Assembly (NCBI RefSeq): GCF_003335675.1
Contig: NZ_QPHL01000017.1
Coordinates: forward strand, 186,001-250,000
DNA: 64,000 nucleotides
Reading direction: 5' to 3'
Origin: Winogradskyella sp. KYW1333
GTDB lineage: Bacteria; Bacteroidota; Bacteroidia; Flavobacteriales; Flavobacteriaceae
The notes under the pieces were generated by a model that made no database searches, was not told the DNA's origin, and saw only the letters and a list, made by a program, of their open reading frames with translations. Shown one piece after another: positions 44,893 through 56,000 of this stretch; within the stretch, counting starts at the first letter, position 1, and each line of letters begins with the position of its first letter. The position numbers and the translations under genes were made by a program.

Positions 44893-44919
44893 GAAAAGAC
44901 TCTTGAAAAAGAGCCTTTA
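44893..44919 (+). terminator. Weak terminator after trhO
   Basis: AAGACTCTT and AAGAGCCTT pair with one mismatch around a short A-rich loop directly after the trhO stop, with a short T-rich tail. A weak candidate. Confidence 0.45.
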
Positions 44920-45062
44920 TCAATAAAAAATATTCCAATTAGTTTTTTGAGTTTAGATTTTGAACCTAAATAATACAACTAAATAAATAATACTATCTTT
45001 ACTTTTTAATTATGAATCCTTCATCTAGGTATTAAATCTAGACTTAAGATATATTATTTTTT

Positions 45063-46247
45063 ATGGCTTGTAACAGTTGCTCAACTGGTAAAGACGGTCA
45101 ACCAAAAGGATGCAGAAACAATGGAACTTGCGGTACAGATAGCTGCAATAAACTAACTGTTTTTGATTGGTTGTCTAATATGTCATTGCCCAACGGACAA
45201 GAACCTTTTAAAGGTGTAGAAGTTCGTTTTAAAAATGGCAGAAAACAATATTTTAAAAATACTGAAAATCTCACATTAAGTATTGGAGATATTGTGGCTA
45301 CTCAGGCTAAGTCAGGTCACGATGTTGGTATGGTAACTCTAACGGGTGAATTGGTTAGAGTACAAATGAAGCGTAAAAAAGTAGATATTAATGACGATGA
45401 GTCTGTTTTAAAAATCTACCGAAAGGCTACCCAAAAAGACATTGATGTTTGGTCTGCATCTAGAGACAAGGAAGAGCCAATGAAAGTTAAGGCACGTCAG
45501 TTTGCTATAGACCTTAACCTTAAAATGAAGATTTCTGATATAGAGTACCAAGGTGATGGAAGCAAAGCAACGTTTTACTATACTGCAGAAGAGCGTGTGG
45601 ATTTTAGAGAATTAATAAAGGTGTTTGCACGTGAGTTTAGAACGCGTATAGAAATGCGTCAGGTCGGATTTAGACAGGAAGCTGCCAGACTTGGTGGTAT
45701 AGGTTCTTGTGGGCGTGAATTGTGTTGTTCTACTTGGTTAACAGATTTTAGATCTGTGAGCACTTCAGCCGCAAGGTACCAGCAGTTGTCATTAAACCCA
45801 TTGAAATTGGCAGGACAATGTGGAAAGCTAAAATGCTGTCTTAACTATGAGTTAGATGCTTATTTAGATGCTTTAAAATCATTTCCTAAAAATGACACAA
45901 AGCTTTATACTGAAAAAGGCACAGCCGTTTGCCAAAAAACAGACATTTTCAAAGGATTAATGTGGTATGCTTACGAAGGAGAGTGGATGAATTGGCATGT
46001 TATAACTACGGATCAGGCCAATGAAATAATTGAGAAAAATAAGAAAAAGATAAAAGTTGCCAGTCTTGAGGAATATGCGGCAGATCATATCCAAGACACT
46101 AAAAATGAGTTTGAAAACGTTGTTGGTCAAGATAGTTTAACGCGTTTCGATAATCCAAAATCAAAAAGGAAACGTAAAAACAATAGGAAGAATCGAAACC
46201 GTAACCGAAATAGAAACCAAAATACAAATGCAAAAAAGAATTCGTAA
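45063..46247 (+). CDS. ricT: PSP1-domain protein RicT-like
   Basis: A 394-residue protein with a Cys-rich N-terminus (NSCSTGKDGQPKGCRNNGTC), a PSP1 core with FAREFRTRIEMRQVGFRQEA, and further conserved Cys pairs in GSCGRELCCSTWL and GQCGKLKCCLNYE. B. subtilis RicT (YaaT) works with RicA and RicF around an iron-sulfur cluster to affect RNA processing. The C-terminal tail (after about residue 365) is extremely Lys/Arg/Asn-rich and could bind nucleic acid. It overlaps gldH by 20 nt, so the two are coupled. Confidence 0.85.
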   Translation: MACNSCSTGKDGQPKGCRNNGTCGTDSCNKLTVFDWLSNMSLPNGQEPFKGVEVRFKNGRKQYFKNTENLTLSIGDIVATQAKSGHDVGMVTLTGELVRVQMKRKKVDINDDESVLKIYRKATQKDIDVWSASRDKEEPMKVKARQFAIDLNLKMKISDIEYQGDGSKATFYYTAEERVDFRELIKVFAREFRTRIEMRQVGFRQEAARLGGIGSCGRELCCSTWLTDFRSVSTSAARYQQLSLNPLKLAGQCGKLKCCLNYELDAYLDALKSFPKNDTKLYTEKGTAVCQKTDIFKGLMWYAYEGEWMNWHVITTDQANEIIEKNKKKIKVASLEEYAADHIQDTKNEFENVVGQDSLTRFDNPKSKRKRKNNRKNRNRNRNRNQNTNAKKNS

Positions 46248-46728
46248 TATCTTATTAGTTGTAGTTTGTTTTTTATGCATAGGTTGTGATTCTAATGCGG
46301 TTTATGACGTTTATAAGCCAGTTCCAAATCAATGGCACAAGGATTCCTTAGCAAGTTTCATACTGCAAGCCCCAGATACAATAAATAATTACAACCTATT
46401 TGTTAATGTAAGGAATACAAATAATTATAAATTTAGCAATCTGTATTTAATAGTTGAGTTAAATTATCCAAACGGAAAAACACTAAAAGACACCTTAGAG
46501 TATAAAATGGCAAAACCTAATGGAGAATTATTGGGTACAGGTTTTACTGATATTAAGGAAAATAAACTTTGGTATAAAGGATTTGAAGAGCAGTTCAAAT
46601 TTATTGAAGAGGGAGAATATGAGGTAAATATTCAGCATGCAATGAGGGAAAATGGCAGTATAAATGGAGTGACAAATCTCGAAGGGATTTCAGATATAGG
46701 ATTTAGAGTAGAAAATACTTTAAAATAG
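46228..46728 (+). CDS. gldH: Gliding motility lipoprotein GldH
   Basis: A 166-residue lipoprotein with lipobox CIGC (Cys20) and mature sequence DSNAVYDVYKPVPNQWHKDS, which I recognise as GldH. A beta-sandwich-like body follows (YNLFVNVRNTNNYKFSNLYL). GldH is required for gliding in F. johnsoniae; its molecular role is not settled. It starts within the ricT gene and is followed after 3 nt by a PBP1A gene. Confidence 0.9.
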   Translation: MQKRIRNILLVVVCFLCIGCDSNAVYDVYKPVPNQWHKDSLASFILQAPDTINNYNLFVNVRNTNNYKFSNLYLIVELNYPNGKTLKDTLEYKMAKPNGELLGTGFTDIKENKLWYKGFEEQFKFIEEGEYEVNIQHAMRENGSINGVTNLEGISDIGFRVENTLK

Positions 46729-46731
46729 ATT

Positions 46732-49083
46732 ATGGCAAAAAAGAAAGATACAACTAACAAAGTACGAGCTGTTGACTTTTCAAAATACATTCGCTGGTTT
46801 TGGATATTATTTGTGAGTGGTATACTAGTATTTATTTTACTGTTTCTTTTAGCTTCATGGGGAGCGCTTGGTGAAATGCCAGATCATACTAGATTAGAAA
46901 ACCCAGAAACAAATCTAGCAACAGAAATTATTTCCTCAGATGGTAAAACTCTCGGTAAGTTTTATTTTAATGACAACAGAACACCTGTTGCTTACGAAGA
47001 TTTACCAGAGCACTTGGTTAATGCTCTAATAGCGACAGAAGATATAAGATACTATAAACATTCTGGCATTGATAGCAGAGGAACTCTTCGTGCTCTTTTA
47101 GGAGGAGGAGGAGGGGCAAGTACCATAACTCAACAATTAGCAAAGCAATTATTTACAAAGCAGGTTTCAAAGAATAAATTTGAACGGGCTTTTCAAAAAG
47201 TTAAAGAGTGGGTTATAGCAATTCGACTTGAAAGGCAATATACTAAGGAAGAAATAATTACACAGTATTTTAATATTTATGATTTTGGGAATTATGGTGA
47301 TGGTATTAGGTCCGCTGCGAGAATTTATTTTAATAAAGAGCCACAAGATCTAGACATTAAAGAGTCGGCAATGTTGGTTGGGATGTTTAAGAATTCTTCA
47401 TTTTATAATCCAAGAGCTCACAGAAATCCTATTGGTACCAGAAATAGGCGTAATGTAGTTTTAGCTCAAATGCACAAATATGGTTTTATTTCGAAAGAAG
47501 TAATGGATTCATTACAGAAAACAGAACTAGATTTGAGCTATACACCAGAATCGCATGATAAAGGTATCGCAACATATTTTCGAGAATATCTAAGATCTTT
47601 CATGAAGGAATGGGTCAACCAAGAAAAGAATAAGAAACCAGATGGTAGCAAATACAATATTAATAGTGATGGCCTTAAGGTATATACAACTATTGATTCT
47701 AGGATGCAGGCCTATGCTGAAAAAGCCGTAGAACAACATATGCCGAGATTACAAGCAGAATTTGATCACCAAAATACACCCAAACGAAATCCAACTGCTC
47801 CATTTTTGGAATTAGAACAACCTGAGATTGATAAATTATTAAAGGATGGGATGCGTCGTGGTGAGCGTTGGAGAATTTTAAGAGAACAAGGTAAATCTAC
47901 TAAAGAGATAGAGGCTTCCTTTTATGAGCCTGTTCCCATGACAATTTTTAAATGGATTGATGGTAAACCTGATGAGGTGGATACGGTAATGAAACCCATC
48001 GATTCCATGCGTTATTATAAATCTTTTCTAAGACCAGGTATGATGTCTATGGATCCAAAAACAGGCCATGTCAAAGCATGGGTAGGTGGAATGGATTACA
48101 AGCATTTTAAATATGACATGGTTAAGCAAGGAAAACGTCAAGTAGGCTCGACATTTAAACCTTTTGTTTACGCTACTGCTATAGACCAATTACAGCTCTC
48201 TCCTTGTGATTCATTCCCAAGATCACCAATTACGATTGAGGCAGAAAAGTATGGAAACCCTGAACCGTGGACAGTAAAAAATTCTGATGGTAATTATTCC
48301 GGCATTCAAACATTAAAGGATGCTTTAGCAAGTTCTACTAACACGGTAACTGCTAGATTAATGAATGAAATTGGGCCACAGCCTGTTGTGGAGATGGCCG
48401 AAAAATTGGGGGTAGAACAAGAGATTTTACCGGTTCCTGCGATTGCTTTGGGTACACCAGATTTAAGTGTTTATGAAATGGTTGCGGCCTACTCTACTTT
48501 CGCCAATAAGGGTGTTTACAACAAACCTGTTATGGTTACAAGAATTGAAGATAAAAACGGAACAGTGCTTTACCAATTTACTCCAGAGAGTAAGGATGTT
48601 CTCAGTGAAGAGGTAGCTTATGTTACGGTAAACTTAATGCAAGGTGTTACTGAAGGAGGTTCGGGCACAAGATTAAGACATAACTGGGCAGTAAATCAAA
48701 TAGAGTATAAGGAAATAATTACTGGATACCCATACGAATTCGATAACCCAATTGCAGGTAAAACAGGTACCACACAAAATCACAGTGATGGTTGGTTTAT
48801 GGGCATGGTACCTAATTTGGTTACCGGAGTGTGGGTAGGAGCAGAAGATAGAGCCGCACATTTTAAAACAATTAATTATGGACAAGGTGCGTCTATGGCT
48901 CTACCAATTTGGGGATTGTATATGAAAGCCTGTTATGAGGATGAAGCTTTAGGAGTTTCAAAGGATGAGTTCGAAGAACCTTCAAACTTATCAATCAATA
49001 TTGATTGTTCAGTGGTTTCCAACGATGAGGAACCAGAAGATACAAACCTAGATGATGATATAGAAGACTTCTCAGATTTTTAA
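46732..49083 (+). CDS. Bifunctional penicillin-binding protein 1A
   Basis: A 783-residue class A PBP. One N-terminal transmembrane helix (about 22-42) is followed by a GT51 glycosyltransferase domain with catalytic Glu103 in ATEDIRYYKHSGID and GASTITQQLAKQLF. The transpeptidase domain has the active-site SxxK in QVGSTFKPFVY, SxN in ASSTNTV and KTG in IAGKTGTTQNHSDG. It builds and cross-links peptidoglycan. The C-terminal tail is very acidic (last 20 residues). Last of the ricT-gldH-PBP group. Confidence 0.94.
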   Translation: MAKKKDTTNKVRAVDFSKYIRWFWILFVSGILVFILLFLLASWGALGEMPDHTRLENPETNLATEIISSDGKTLGKFYFNDNRTPVAYEDLPEHLVNALIATEDIRYYKHSGIDSRGTLRALLGGGGGASTITQQLAKQLFTKQVSKNKFERAFQKVKEWVIAIRLERQYTKEEIITQYFNIYDFGNYGDGIRSAARIYFNKEPQDLDIKESAMLVGMFKNSSFYNPRAHRNPIGTRNRRNVVLAQMHKYGFISKEVMDSLQKTELDLSYTPESHDKGIATYFREYLRSFMKEWVNQEKNKKPDGSKYNINSDGLKVYTTIDSRMQAYAEKAVEQHMPRLQAEFDHQNTPKRNPTAPFLELEQPEIDKLLKDGMRRGERWRILREQGKSTKEIEASFYEPVPMTIFKWIDGKPDEVDTVMKPIDSMRYYKSFLRPGMMSMDPKTGHVKAWVGGMDYKHFKYDMVKQGKRQVGSTFKPFVYATAIDQLQLSPCDSFPRSPITIEAEKYGNPEPWTVKNSDGNYSGIQTLKDALASSTNTVTARLMNEIGPQPVVEMAEKLGVEQEILPVPAIALGTPDLSVYEMVAAYSTFANKGVYNKPVMVTRIEDKNGTVLYQFTPESKDVLSEEVAYVTVNLMQGVTEGGSGTRLRHNWAVNQIEYKEIITGYPYEFDNPIAGKTGTTQNHSDGWFMGMVPNLVTGVWVGAEDRAAHFKTINYGQGASMALPIWGLYMKACYEDEALGVSKDEFEEPSNLSINIDCSVVSNDEEPEDTNLDDDIEDFSDF

Positions 49084-49132
49084 ACCGTTTCTCCTTTGGT
49101 TTTTAGTTTCTTTTTTCTGTGAAAATAGACTG

Positions 49133-49140
49133 TAGTTTTG
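49133..49140 (+). promoter_or_regulatory. Predicted -7 box of the CoA-transferase operon
   Basis: TAGTTTTG is an exact TANNTTTG match, placing the start of transcription near 49146, about 23 nt before the ATG at 49169. The -33 element is not clear. Confidence 0.45.
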
Positions 49141-49168
49141 TAATTTTCATGTGATAAAATTATGTTTC

Positions 49169-49870
49169 ATGATTAACAAAAAAGTACCGGGTGTTATTGA
49201 AGCGTTAGAGGGTGTTTCAGACAATATGACCTTGATTTTAGGAGGATTTGGTCTTTCGGGAATACCAGAGAATTCTATTGCTCAATTAGTTAAACTCAAT
49301 ATAAAAGGCTTAACATGTATTTCAAACAATGCAGGTATTGATGATTTTGGCTTAGGACTTCTTCTTCAACAAAAGCAAATCGACAAGATGATATCTTCTT
49401 ATGTAGGAGAAAATGATGAGTTTGAGCGTCAGATGCTTTCAGGGGAATTAGAGGTTGAACTCATACCGCAAGGAACACTTGCAGAAAGGTGTAGGGCTGC
49501 ACAAGCTGGATTTCCTGCATTTTATACACCAGCAGGATATGGTACTGAAGTAGCTGAAGGGAAGGAAGTAAGAGAATTTTATGGTAAAATGCATGTATTG
49601 GAATATGCCTTTAATGCTGATTTCGGTTTTGTGAAAGCTTGGAAAGGAGATACAGCTGGCAATTTAATTTTTAAGGGAACAGCAAGAAACTTTAATCCTA
49701 ATATTTGTGGCGCAGCAAAAATTACTGTAGCAGAGGTAGAAGAATTAGTTCCTGCAGGAGAGTTAGACCCAAACCAAATACACATACCTGGAATTTTTGT
49801 CCAAAGAATTTTTCAAGGAGTACTGTATGAGAAACGCATTGAACAACGTACTGTAAGACAACGCAATTGA
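49169..49870 (+). CDS. scoA: 3-oxoacid CoA-transferase subunit A
   Basis: A 233-residue alpha subunit of the succinyl-CoA:3-ketoacid (acetoacetate) CoA-transferase type. It has [20 protein letters not shown] near the start, and later [18 protein letters not shown] and [20 protein letters not shown], conserved in this family. ATG 49169 is preferred over GTG 49151 by alignment. It is followed by the B subunit after 1 nt. The pair probably activates acetoacetate for ketone-body or amino-acid catabolism. Confidence 0.9.
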   Translation: MINKKVPGVIEALEGVSDNMTLILGGFGLSGIPENSIAQLVKLNIKGLTCISNNAGIDDFGLGLLLQQKQIDKMISSYVGENDEFERQMLSGELEVELIPQGTLAERCRAAQAGFPAFYTPAGYGTEVAEGKEVREFYGKMHVLEYAFNADFGFVKAWKGDTAGNLIFKGTARNFNPNICGAAKITVAEVEELVPAGELDPNQIHIPGIFVQRIFQGVLYEKRIEQRTVRQRN

Positions 49871-49871
49871 A

Positions 49872-50525
49872 ATGTTAGATAAGAATGGAATAGCCAAGCG
49901 AATTGCTAAAGAAGTTAAAAATGGGTACTATGTTAATTTAGGTATAGGGATACCTACATTGGTAGCCAATTTTGTTAGAGACGATATTGAAGTTGAATTT
50001 CAAAGTGAGAACGGAGTTCTTGGTATGGGACCGTTTCCATTTGAGGGAGAGGAAGACCCTGATATAATAAATGCTGGTAAGCAAACCATTACAACCTTAC
50101 CAGGTGCTAGTTTCTTTGATTCAGCTATGAGTTTTTCAATGATTAGAGGAAAGCATGTTGACCTTACTATACTTGGAGCAATGGAAGTTGCTGAAAATGG
50201 TGACATTGCCAATTGGAAAATTCCTGGTAAAATGGTTAAAGGCATGGGTGGTGCTATGGATTTAGTAGCGAGTGCTGAAAATATTATTGTTGCCATGATG
50301 CACACAAATAGGGTAGGCGCTTCAAAACTATTAAAGCGATGTACATTGCCATTGACTGGAGTGGGGTGCGTAAAAAAAATTGTTACAAATTTGGCAGTAA
50401 TTGAAGTAACGCCAGAAGGCTTTAAGCTTTTAGAAAGAGCGCCTGGTGTTTCAGTTGAACAGATAGAAGACGCAACAGAAGGAAAATTAATAGTTGAAGG
50501 TAAAGTACCTGAAATGGTACTATAG
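49872..50525 (+). CDS. scoB: 3-oxoacid CoA-transferase subunit B
   Basis: A 217-residue beta subunit. The catalytic Glu is Glu46 in the SENG motif (EFQSENGVLGMGPFP). Other conserved parts are VNLGIGIPTLVANFV and VDLTILGAMEVAENGDIANW. In known enzymes the Glu forms the enzyme-CoA thioester. Probably cotranscribed with subunit A. Confidence 0.93.
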   Translation: MLDKNGIAKRIAKEVKNGYYVNLGIGIPTLVANFVRDDIEVEFQSENGVLGMGPFPFEGEEDPDIINAGKQTITTLPGASFFDSAMSFSMIRGKHVDLTILGAMEVAENGDIANWKIPGKMVKGMGGAMDLVASAENIIVAMMHTNRVGASKLLKRCTLPLTGVGCVKKIVTNLAVIEVTPEGFKLLERAPGVSVEQIEDATEGKLIVEGKVPEMVL

Positions 50526-50756
50526 AATTTAGGGCTAAAACCGTAGTTTATAATCAATATATCTCATCAATAATTTGTAAGAAATATCTTCAATATTACC
50601 TTTAAATGTTAAAATATAGTGTATTTCAACGATTAATAATGTATTTAAACTGATATTATAAAAATTAGTTTCATATTAGCAGTGCCAAATAATAATAACC
50701 AAGTTTACCATAAACTTAATTTATGATTTGCCCCAAATCTATCATGAATTTAACTT

Positions 50757-50879
50757 ATGAAAATAAATAATCTACCAGAACCTACTTTAAATGAAAACTA
50801 TATGTTTTCCAATTTTAAAAGCACTATGAGGTTAGTCTCTAATGTTTTAAAATTAACAAAGAAAATTTTCATGTTATAG
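50757..50879 (+). CDS. Possible 40-aa small protein, uncertain
   Basis: A short frame starting MKINNLPEPTLNENYMFSNF, with a basic C-terminal half (KSTMRLVSNVLKLTKKIFML), in the 393-nt gap between the CoA-transferase and the oligopeptide ABC gene. Its stop codon lies inside the loop of a 12-bp hairpin. No family is recognised and it may be chance; the remainder of the gap (50526-50756) is AT-rich with small inverted repeats and no other signal that I can support. Confidence 0.25.
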   Translation: MKINNLPEPTLNENYMFSNFKSTMRLVSNVLKLTKKIFML

Positions 50880-50905
50880 CCGAAAGGAATTAGCATGAAA
50901 ATTTT
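50862..50905. terminator. Bidirectional terminator
   Basis: A 12-bp stem, AAAATTTTCATG (50862-50873) with CATGAAAATTTT (50894-50905). The 20-nt loop contains CCGAAAGG, able to form an inner GNRA-type mini-hairpin. It lies 14 nt past the stop of the minus-strand ABC gene. Confidence 0.7.
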
Positions 50906-50918
50906 TATTTAGACCTAT

Positions 50919-52616
50919 TTATTTTATAATTCCCTTAGGAATAGAATTTATTAAATTTTTTGTGTAGTCTTTTTTAGGATTATTAAAAATTGCATCTGCA
51001 TCACCTCTTTCTTCAATCTCCCCCTCATTCATTACAAGAAGTTGATCTGCCATATATTTTACTACAGCCAAATCATGAGAAATGAAAATATATGTAAATT
51101 GAAATTGTTCCTTTAAGATATTTAATAAATTCAACACTTGGGCTTGAACTGATATATCCAGTGCAGAAACAGACTCATCACAAACAATTAATTTTGGTTC
51201 CAAAGCAATAGTCCTTGCAATTCCAATGCGTTGGCGTTGGCCACCAGAAAATTCATGAGGGTATTTATAATAACTAGATTCATCAAGACCAACGGCACTT
51301 AAAATTTCGAACACCTTCTTTTTTCTTGCTGTATGATCTGCTCCAATGTTATGAACTACCATTGGCTCTATTATAGCATCACCAACCATAATTCTAGGAT
51401 TCAGGGAAGCAAATGGGTCTTGAAAGATGATCTGTATTTCTCTTCTTAATTCCCTTAATTGTTGTTTGCTTAAATTGGTTATGTCTTTGCCATTATATTT
51501 TATAGCACCAGAGGTAGGTTTGTCTAATTGAAGAATTGTGTTACCTAAGGTAGATTTACCGCAGCCAGACTCACCGACTAAGCCTATGGTTTCTCCAGGG
51601 AAAACTTTAAAACTTACATCGTTAACAGCTTTAAATATATTCGGTTTATTAAACCATCCAGCTTTTGAATAATATTCCTTTTCCAAGTTTATTACTTCTA
51701 GGATAGGAGCCTGACTATAAAGGGCCTTATGCAGTTCCTGACGTTGAGAATTTGTAATCACTTCCTTATCAATATTATTATTTATAAAATCAGTAATAGT
51801 TGACAATTTTTTAAACCGCTTTTCGGTAGAAGGTCTTGCGCCAATTAAGGCTTTTGTATAATTATGTTGAGGTGATTTAAAGATTGTTTTTGTATCCTCT
51901 ATTTCTGCAATTTCACCTTTGTACATTACAATAACCTCATTTGCAAACTCAGAGACCAATGATAAGTCATGAGATATAAATAATATACTCATTTTGGTTT
52001 CCTTTTGGATAGTTTTTAGAAGCTCAAGTATATCTTTTTGAACGGTAACATCTAATGCGGTTGTAGGTTCGTCTGCTATTAATAATTTTGGGCTACAGGA
52101 TATAGCCATAGCAATCATTACGCGTTGTTTTTGACCACCTGAAATTTGATGTGGATAAGCTTTATAAATCCTTTCTGGATTAGGAAGCTTAACTTTTTGA
52201 AATAGAGATATGACTTCTTCTTTAATTTCTGACTTACTGAGTTTAGTATGTCGCTGTATAATTTCTCCGACTTGTTTACCACATCGCATAGATGGGTTCA
52301 GTGAACTCATAGGTTCTTGAAAAATCATTGCAATTTCATTACCTCTGATATTTTGAATTTCTTTATCATTCAATCCAGTTAGTTCATTACCATTAAATTT
52401 TATTGATCCAGAAGTGTTTTTGGAAATTATCTTAGGTAATAAACCCATTATTGAAAGTGAGGTGATTGACTTTCCAGACCCAGATTCACCAACTACTGCA
52501 GTAATAGAGTTTGCTTTAACCGCAAAGCTTATGTTATTAAGTATTGAAACCTCTTTTTCCTTGTTAAAAAAGGATACAGACAAGTCAGAAACTTCAATTA
52601 TTGGTGTGTGTGACAT
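50919..52616 (-). CDS. Oligopeptide/dipeptide ABC transporter, double ATP-binding protein
   Basis: A 565-residue fusion of two ABC ATPase domains, as in YejF or a DppD-DppF fusion. Domain 1 has Walker A GESGSGKS, signature ISGGQKQRV and Walker [13 protein letters not shown]. Domain 2 has Walker A GESGCGKS, signature FSGGQRQRI and Walker [13 protein letters not shown]. Each domain is followed by the short peptide-transporter C-terminal extension. No permease or binding protein gene is adjacent, so its partners must be elsewhere. Bacteroidota often carry this gene alone. Confidence 0.92.
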   Translation of the reverse strand: MSHTPIIEVSDLSVSFFNKEKEVSILNNISFAVKANSITAVVGESGSGKSITSLSIMGLLPKIISKNTSGSIKFNGNELTGLNDKEIQNIRGNEIAMIFQEPMSSLNPSMRCGKQVGEIIQRHTKLSKSEIKEEVISLFQKVKLPNPERIYKAYPHQISGGQKQRVMIAMAISCSPKLLIADEPTTALDVTVQKDILELLKTIQKETKMSILFISHDLSLVSEFANEVIVMYKGEIAEIEDTKTIFKSPQHNYTKALIGARPSTEKRFKKLSTITDFINNNIDKEVITNSQRQELHKALYSQAPILEVINLEKEYYSKAGWFNKPNIFKAVNDVSFKVFPGETIGLVGESGCGKSTLGNTILQLDKPTSGAIKYNGKDITNLSKQQLRELRREIQIIFQDPFASLNPRIMVGDAIIEPMVVHNIGADHTARKKKVFEILSAVGLDESSYYKYPHEFSGGQRQRIGIARTIALEPKLIVCDESVSALDISVQAQVLNLLNILKEQFQFTYIFISHDLAVVKYMADQLLVMNEGEIEERGDADAIFNNPKKDYTKNLINSIPKGIIK

Positions 52617-53072
52617 ATTTAAAAGTAAATATACAGAAGAGATTTGATGAAATTGAAATGAATATGATCAAAATCGAAGAATTTCATGAAATTTAGAAAG
52701 CGATAAAGTACAAAACTTTATGATATACAAGTAAGAGAAATTCTTCTTATAGTATTGGATAAAAATAACTAAATCAATATAATTAATACAGCTACATTTA
52801 TGACTTTATTTATTTAGTTAAACTACCTGATGAAACAACGGATACATCTAAAAATTAAATATTCAAAATGGTTGCAATACTGTTATTAATTGATTAAGGC
52901 TTAAAATTAAATTTAAGTTTTTTATTAAATGAAAGTAAACACTCACAAACTGTTGCAGTTGTTCCGTAATTATGAATTGAATAGCCTTAATTTTAGTTTA
53001 ATTATAAAGGGTTGAAAAAAAATTCTTAATTTCATAAAAAATGCTATAATAATTTTATAAACCCTAACCATT
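52617..53072. other. 456-bp AT-rich intergenic region
   Basis: The space between the divergent ABC gene and the metalloprotease gene holds only very short frames (longest noticed 28 codons, starting at 52929) and no repeat or RNA structure that I can support. It must contain the promoters of both genes, but no exact TTG-N19-TANNTTTG match was found by eye. Confidence 0.6.
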
Positions 53073-56000
53073 ATGAAAGTAAAATTACTTTTACTCGTCC
53101 TCGTGATGAGTTCTTCCATCTTGTGGTCGCAATCTAAGGTGTTTTGGCAACAACAAAGTTTTAGTTCAAGCACGATCACAAAATCAAGCCATCAATCATT
53201 AAAAACGTATCAAACATTTACACTAAATGCTCAAGCCCTTAAGCAAGTACTTGCAAATGCGCCACAAAGGAATTTTTCACAAAATGGTTCTAACCTTGTC
53301 TTGTCTTTTCCTAATTCTGAAGGTAAATTAGAACGCTTTGCTATTATGGAAGCCTCCGTTATGCATCCCGATTTACAAGCAAGATATCCTAATATTAGGT
53401 CTTATGTGGGTCAAGGAGTTGACGACGCAACATCTAGAATACGATTTAGCCTTACACCACAAGGGTTTAACGGGATGATTTTGTCAGGAAATGGCCCGGG
53501 CACTTTTATCGAACCAATTGCGCGTAATTCAAACAACTACATTATTTTTAAAAGACAAAATAGAGTTAATTTTAATGATAATTTTGAATGTCAAGTTACA
53601 GCACAATTAAATGCTTCCATAAGTTCGGATGCTGGAATGAGAAATGCTGATGATTCTATATTAAGAACTTACCGATTGGCCGTATCTACAACAGGTGAGT
53701 ATACACAATATCATGGTGGTTCAGTATCTCAAGCGCTCGCAGCAATAAATACTACTATGACGCGTGTCAATGGGCTTTTTGAAAATGATTTTAATGTAAC
53801 AATGGTATTAATCCCTAATAATGATGCAATAATTTATACCAATGGTAATACTGACCCTTATTCTAACGGAAGTTATAACAATCAAGTGCAAAACGTCTTA
53901 ACCAATATTATCGGTGAAGCTAACTACGATGTGGGTCATTTATTTGCAAGAGCTTCAGATAATGGAAATGCTGGCTGTATAGGATGTGTTTGTGTTAATG
54001 GACAAAAGGGAAGTGCATTTACTTCACGTTCTACGCCCGAAGGCGATCCATTTGACGTAGATTATGTAGCTCACGAATTAGGGCATCAATTTGGGGGGAA
54101 CCATACATTTTCATTCAGAAATGAAGGAACTAATGCGCATTATGAACCCGGTAGTGGTTCTACAATTATGGGTTATGCGGGTATTACAGGATCAACTGAT
54201 GTACAATCAGTGAGTGACCCTTATTTTCATTGGTATACAATTCAGCAGGTCACTAATTATGTTAAAACAACAAGTTGTCAAATTAATACAAATACCGGAA
54301 ATTCAATTCCAACAGTAAGTGCGGGCCCTAATTTTACAATTCCGAGAGGAACACCTTTTGTCCTCGAGGGCACAGCAAGTGATAATGACATAGGAGATAT
54401 TCTCACATATTGTTGGGAACAAGCGGATGAAAATGATGCTTCAACTACTTTTCCTTCTACTAATTCCACTTCAGGCGTATCCTTCAGGTCGTTTAATCCA
54501 TCAACTGATAATAAACGTTATTTCCCGCGCCTTTCAACAATTAAATCCGGAGCTACAGCTTGGCAATGGGAGGCTATTCCAAATGTATCTAGGACACTCA
54601 ATTTTAGACTTACCGCAAGAGATAATCGCGCAGGAGGAGCCACAAATAATAGTGACGATACTAGTATTACAGTAAATGGTTCGGCCGGACCTTTTATTCT
54701 AAATTCACCAAACACTAATGTTACTTGGGATGCTGGTACAACAAGAACTGTAACATGGGATGTTGCTGGTACAACAGGTAATGGTATAAATGCTACTAAT
54801 GTTGATATATTTTTATCAACAGATGGAGGTGACACATATCCTATTACACTTGCTACAGGAGTACCAAATGATGGTTCTCATGATATTGTAGTACCTAATA
54901 ATGAAGGGAATCAAAATAGGGTCATGGTTAAAGGCGCCAACAATATCTTTTTCGATATTTCTAACACCAACTTTACAATTGGTCCACCGGTTGTATGTAA
55001 TGCTACCATACCTACAGGATTAGTAGCATCAAATGTTGCAACTACAACGGCTACGTTAAGTTGGAATGCTGTACCTGGCGCGAGCTATGATTTAAGATTT
55101 AGAGAAGTAGGGACATCAACTTGGACAACCGAATCAGTTACAGGAATCTCTTCTTCATTATCAAGTCTAACTGCATTGACACAATATGAAGCACAAGTAA
55201 GAAGTACGTGTTCTGGTGGTGCAACTTCAGCTTACAGTGGTTTAGTAAATTTCACTACTACAGATGTCCAATTGAATTATTGTGATTCAGCAAGTACAAA
55301 TGTTAATGACGAATATATCAGCAGACTTCAACTAAATACAATTGATAATTCATCTGGTGCACAATTTTATTCAGATTTTACAAATATTTCAACTTCATTG
55401 ACCAAAGGAACTCAATATTCTGTTACCATTACGCCTACTTGGACAGGTACAGTTTATAGCGAAGGATATTCCGTTTGGATTGATTATAACCGAGATGGAG
55501 ATTTTTCTGATGCTGGCGAACAGGTTTTCACTCAAGCTCCGACACAGGCAACTCCTGTAAGTGGTAGCTTTACTGTACCCACAAATGCCGTTGAGAATTC
55601 TACAAGAATGCGAGTGACATTAAGCTATAACGCCAATGTTGGGCCTTGTGATTCATTTCAGTATGGAGAAGTTGAAGATTATACGATCATAATACAAGCG
55701 GCAGGTCCTGATGAAGAGGCCCCATCTTCTCCTACTGATTTAACAGCTTCAAATACTACAGAAACCAGTACCGATTTGAATTGGACAGCTGCAACTGATA
55801 ATGTTGGAGTTTCTGATTATGACGTTTATCAGGACGGTGTACAGATTGCAAATGTTATTGGTACGAGTGTACAAGTAACAGGGCTTTCTGAAAGTACTAC
55901 ATACAGTTTTTATGTTATTGCTAATGATGCGGCAGGCAATAGTTCTGCACAAAGTAATATAGTTAATGAGACTACGCTTTCAGCACCAACATGTAGTGAT

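Noticed and set aside
52929..53015. 28-codon frame before the metalloprotease gene
   Set aside because: It is short, has no family resemblance and lies in AT-rich DNA where such frames arise by chance.
54278..54835. Additional frames inside the metalloprotease gene
   Set aside because: They overlap a well-supported long frame on either strand and have no start signal or recognisable domain.
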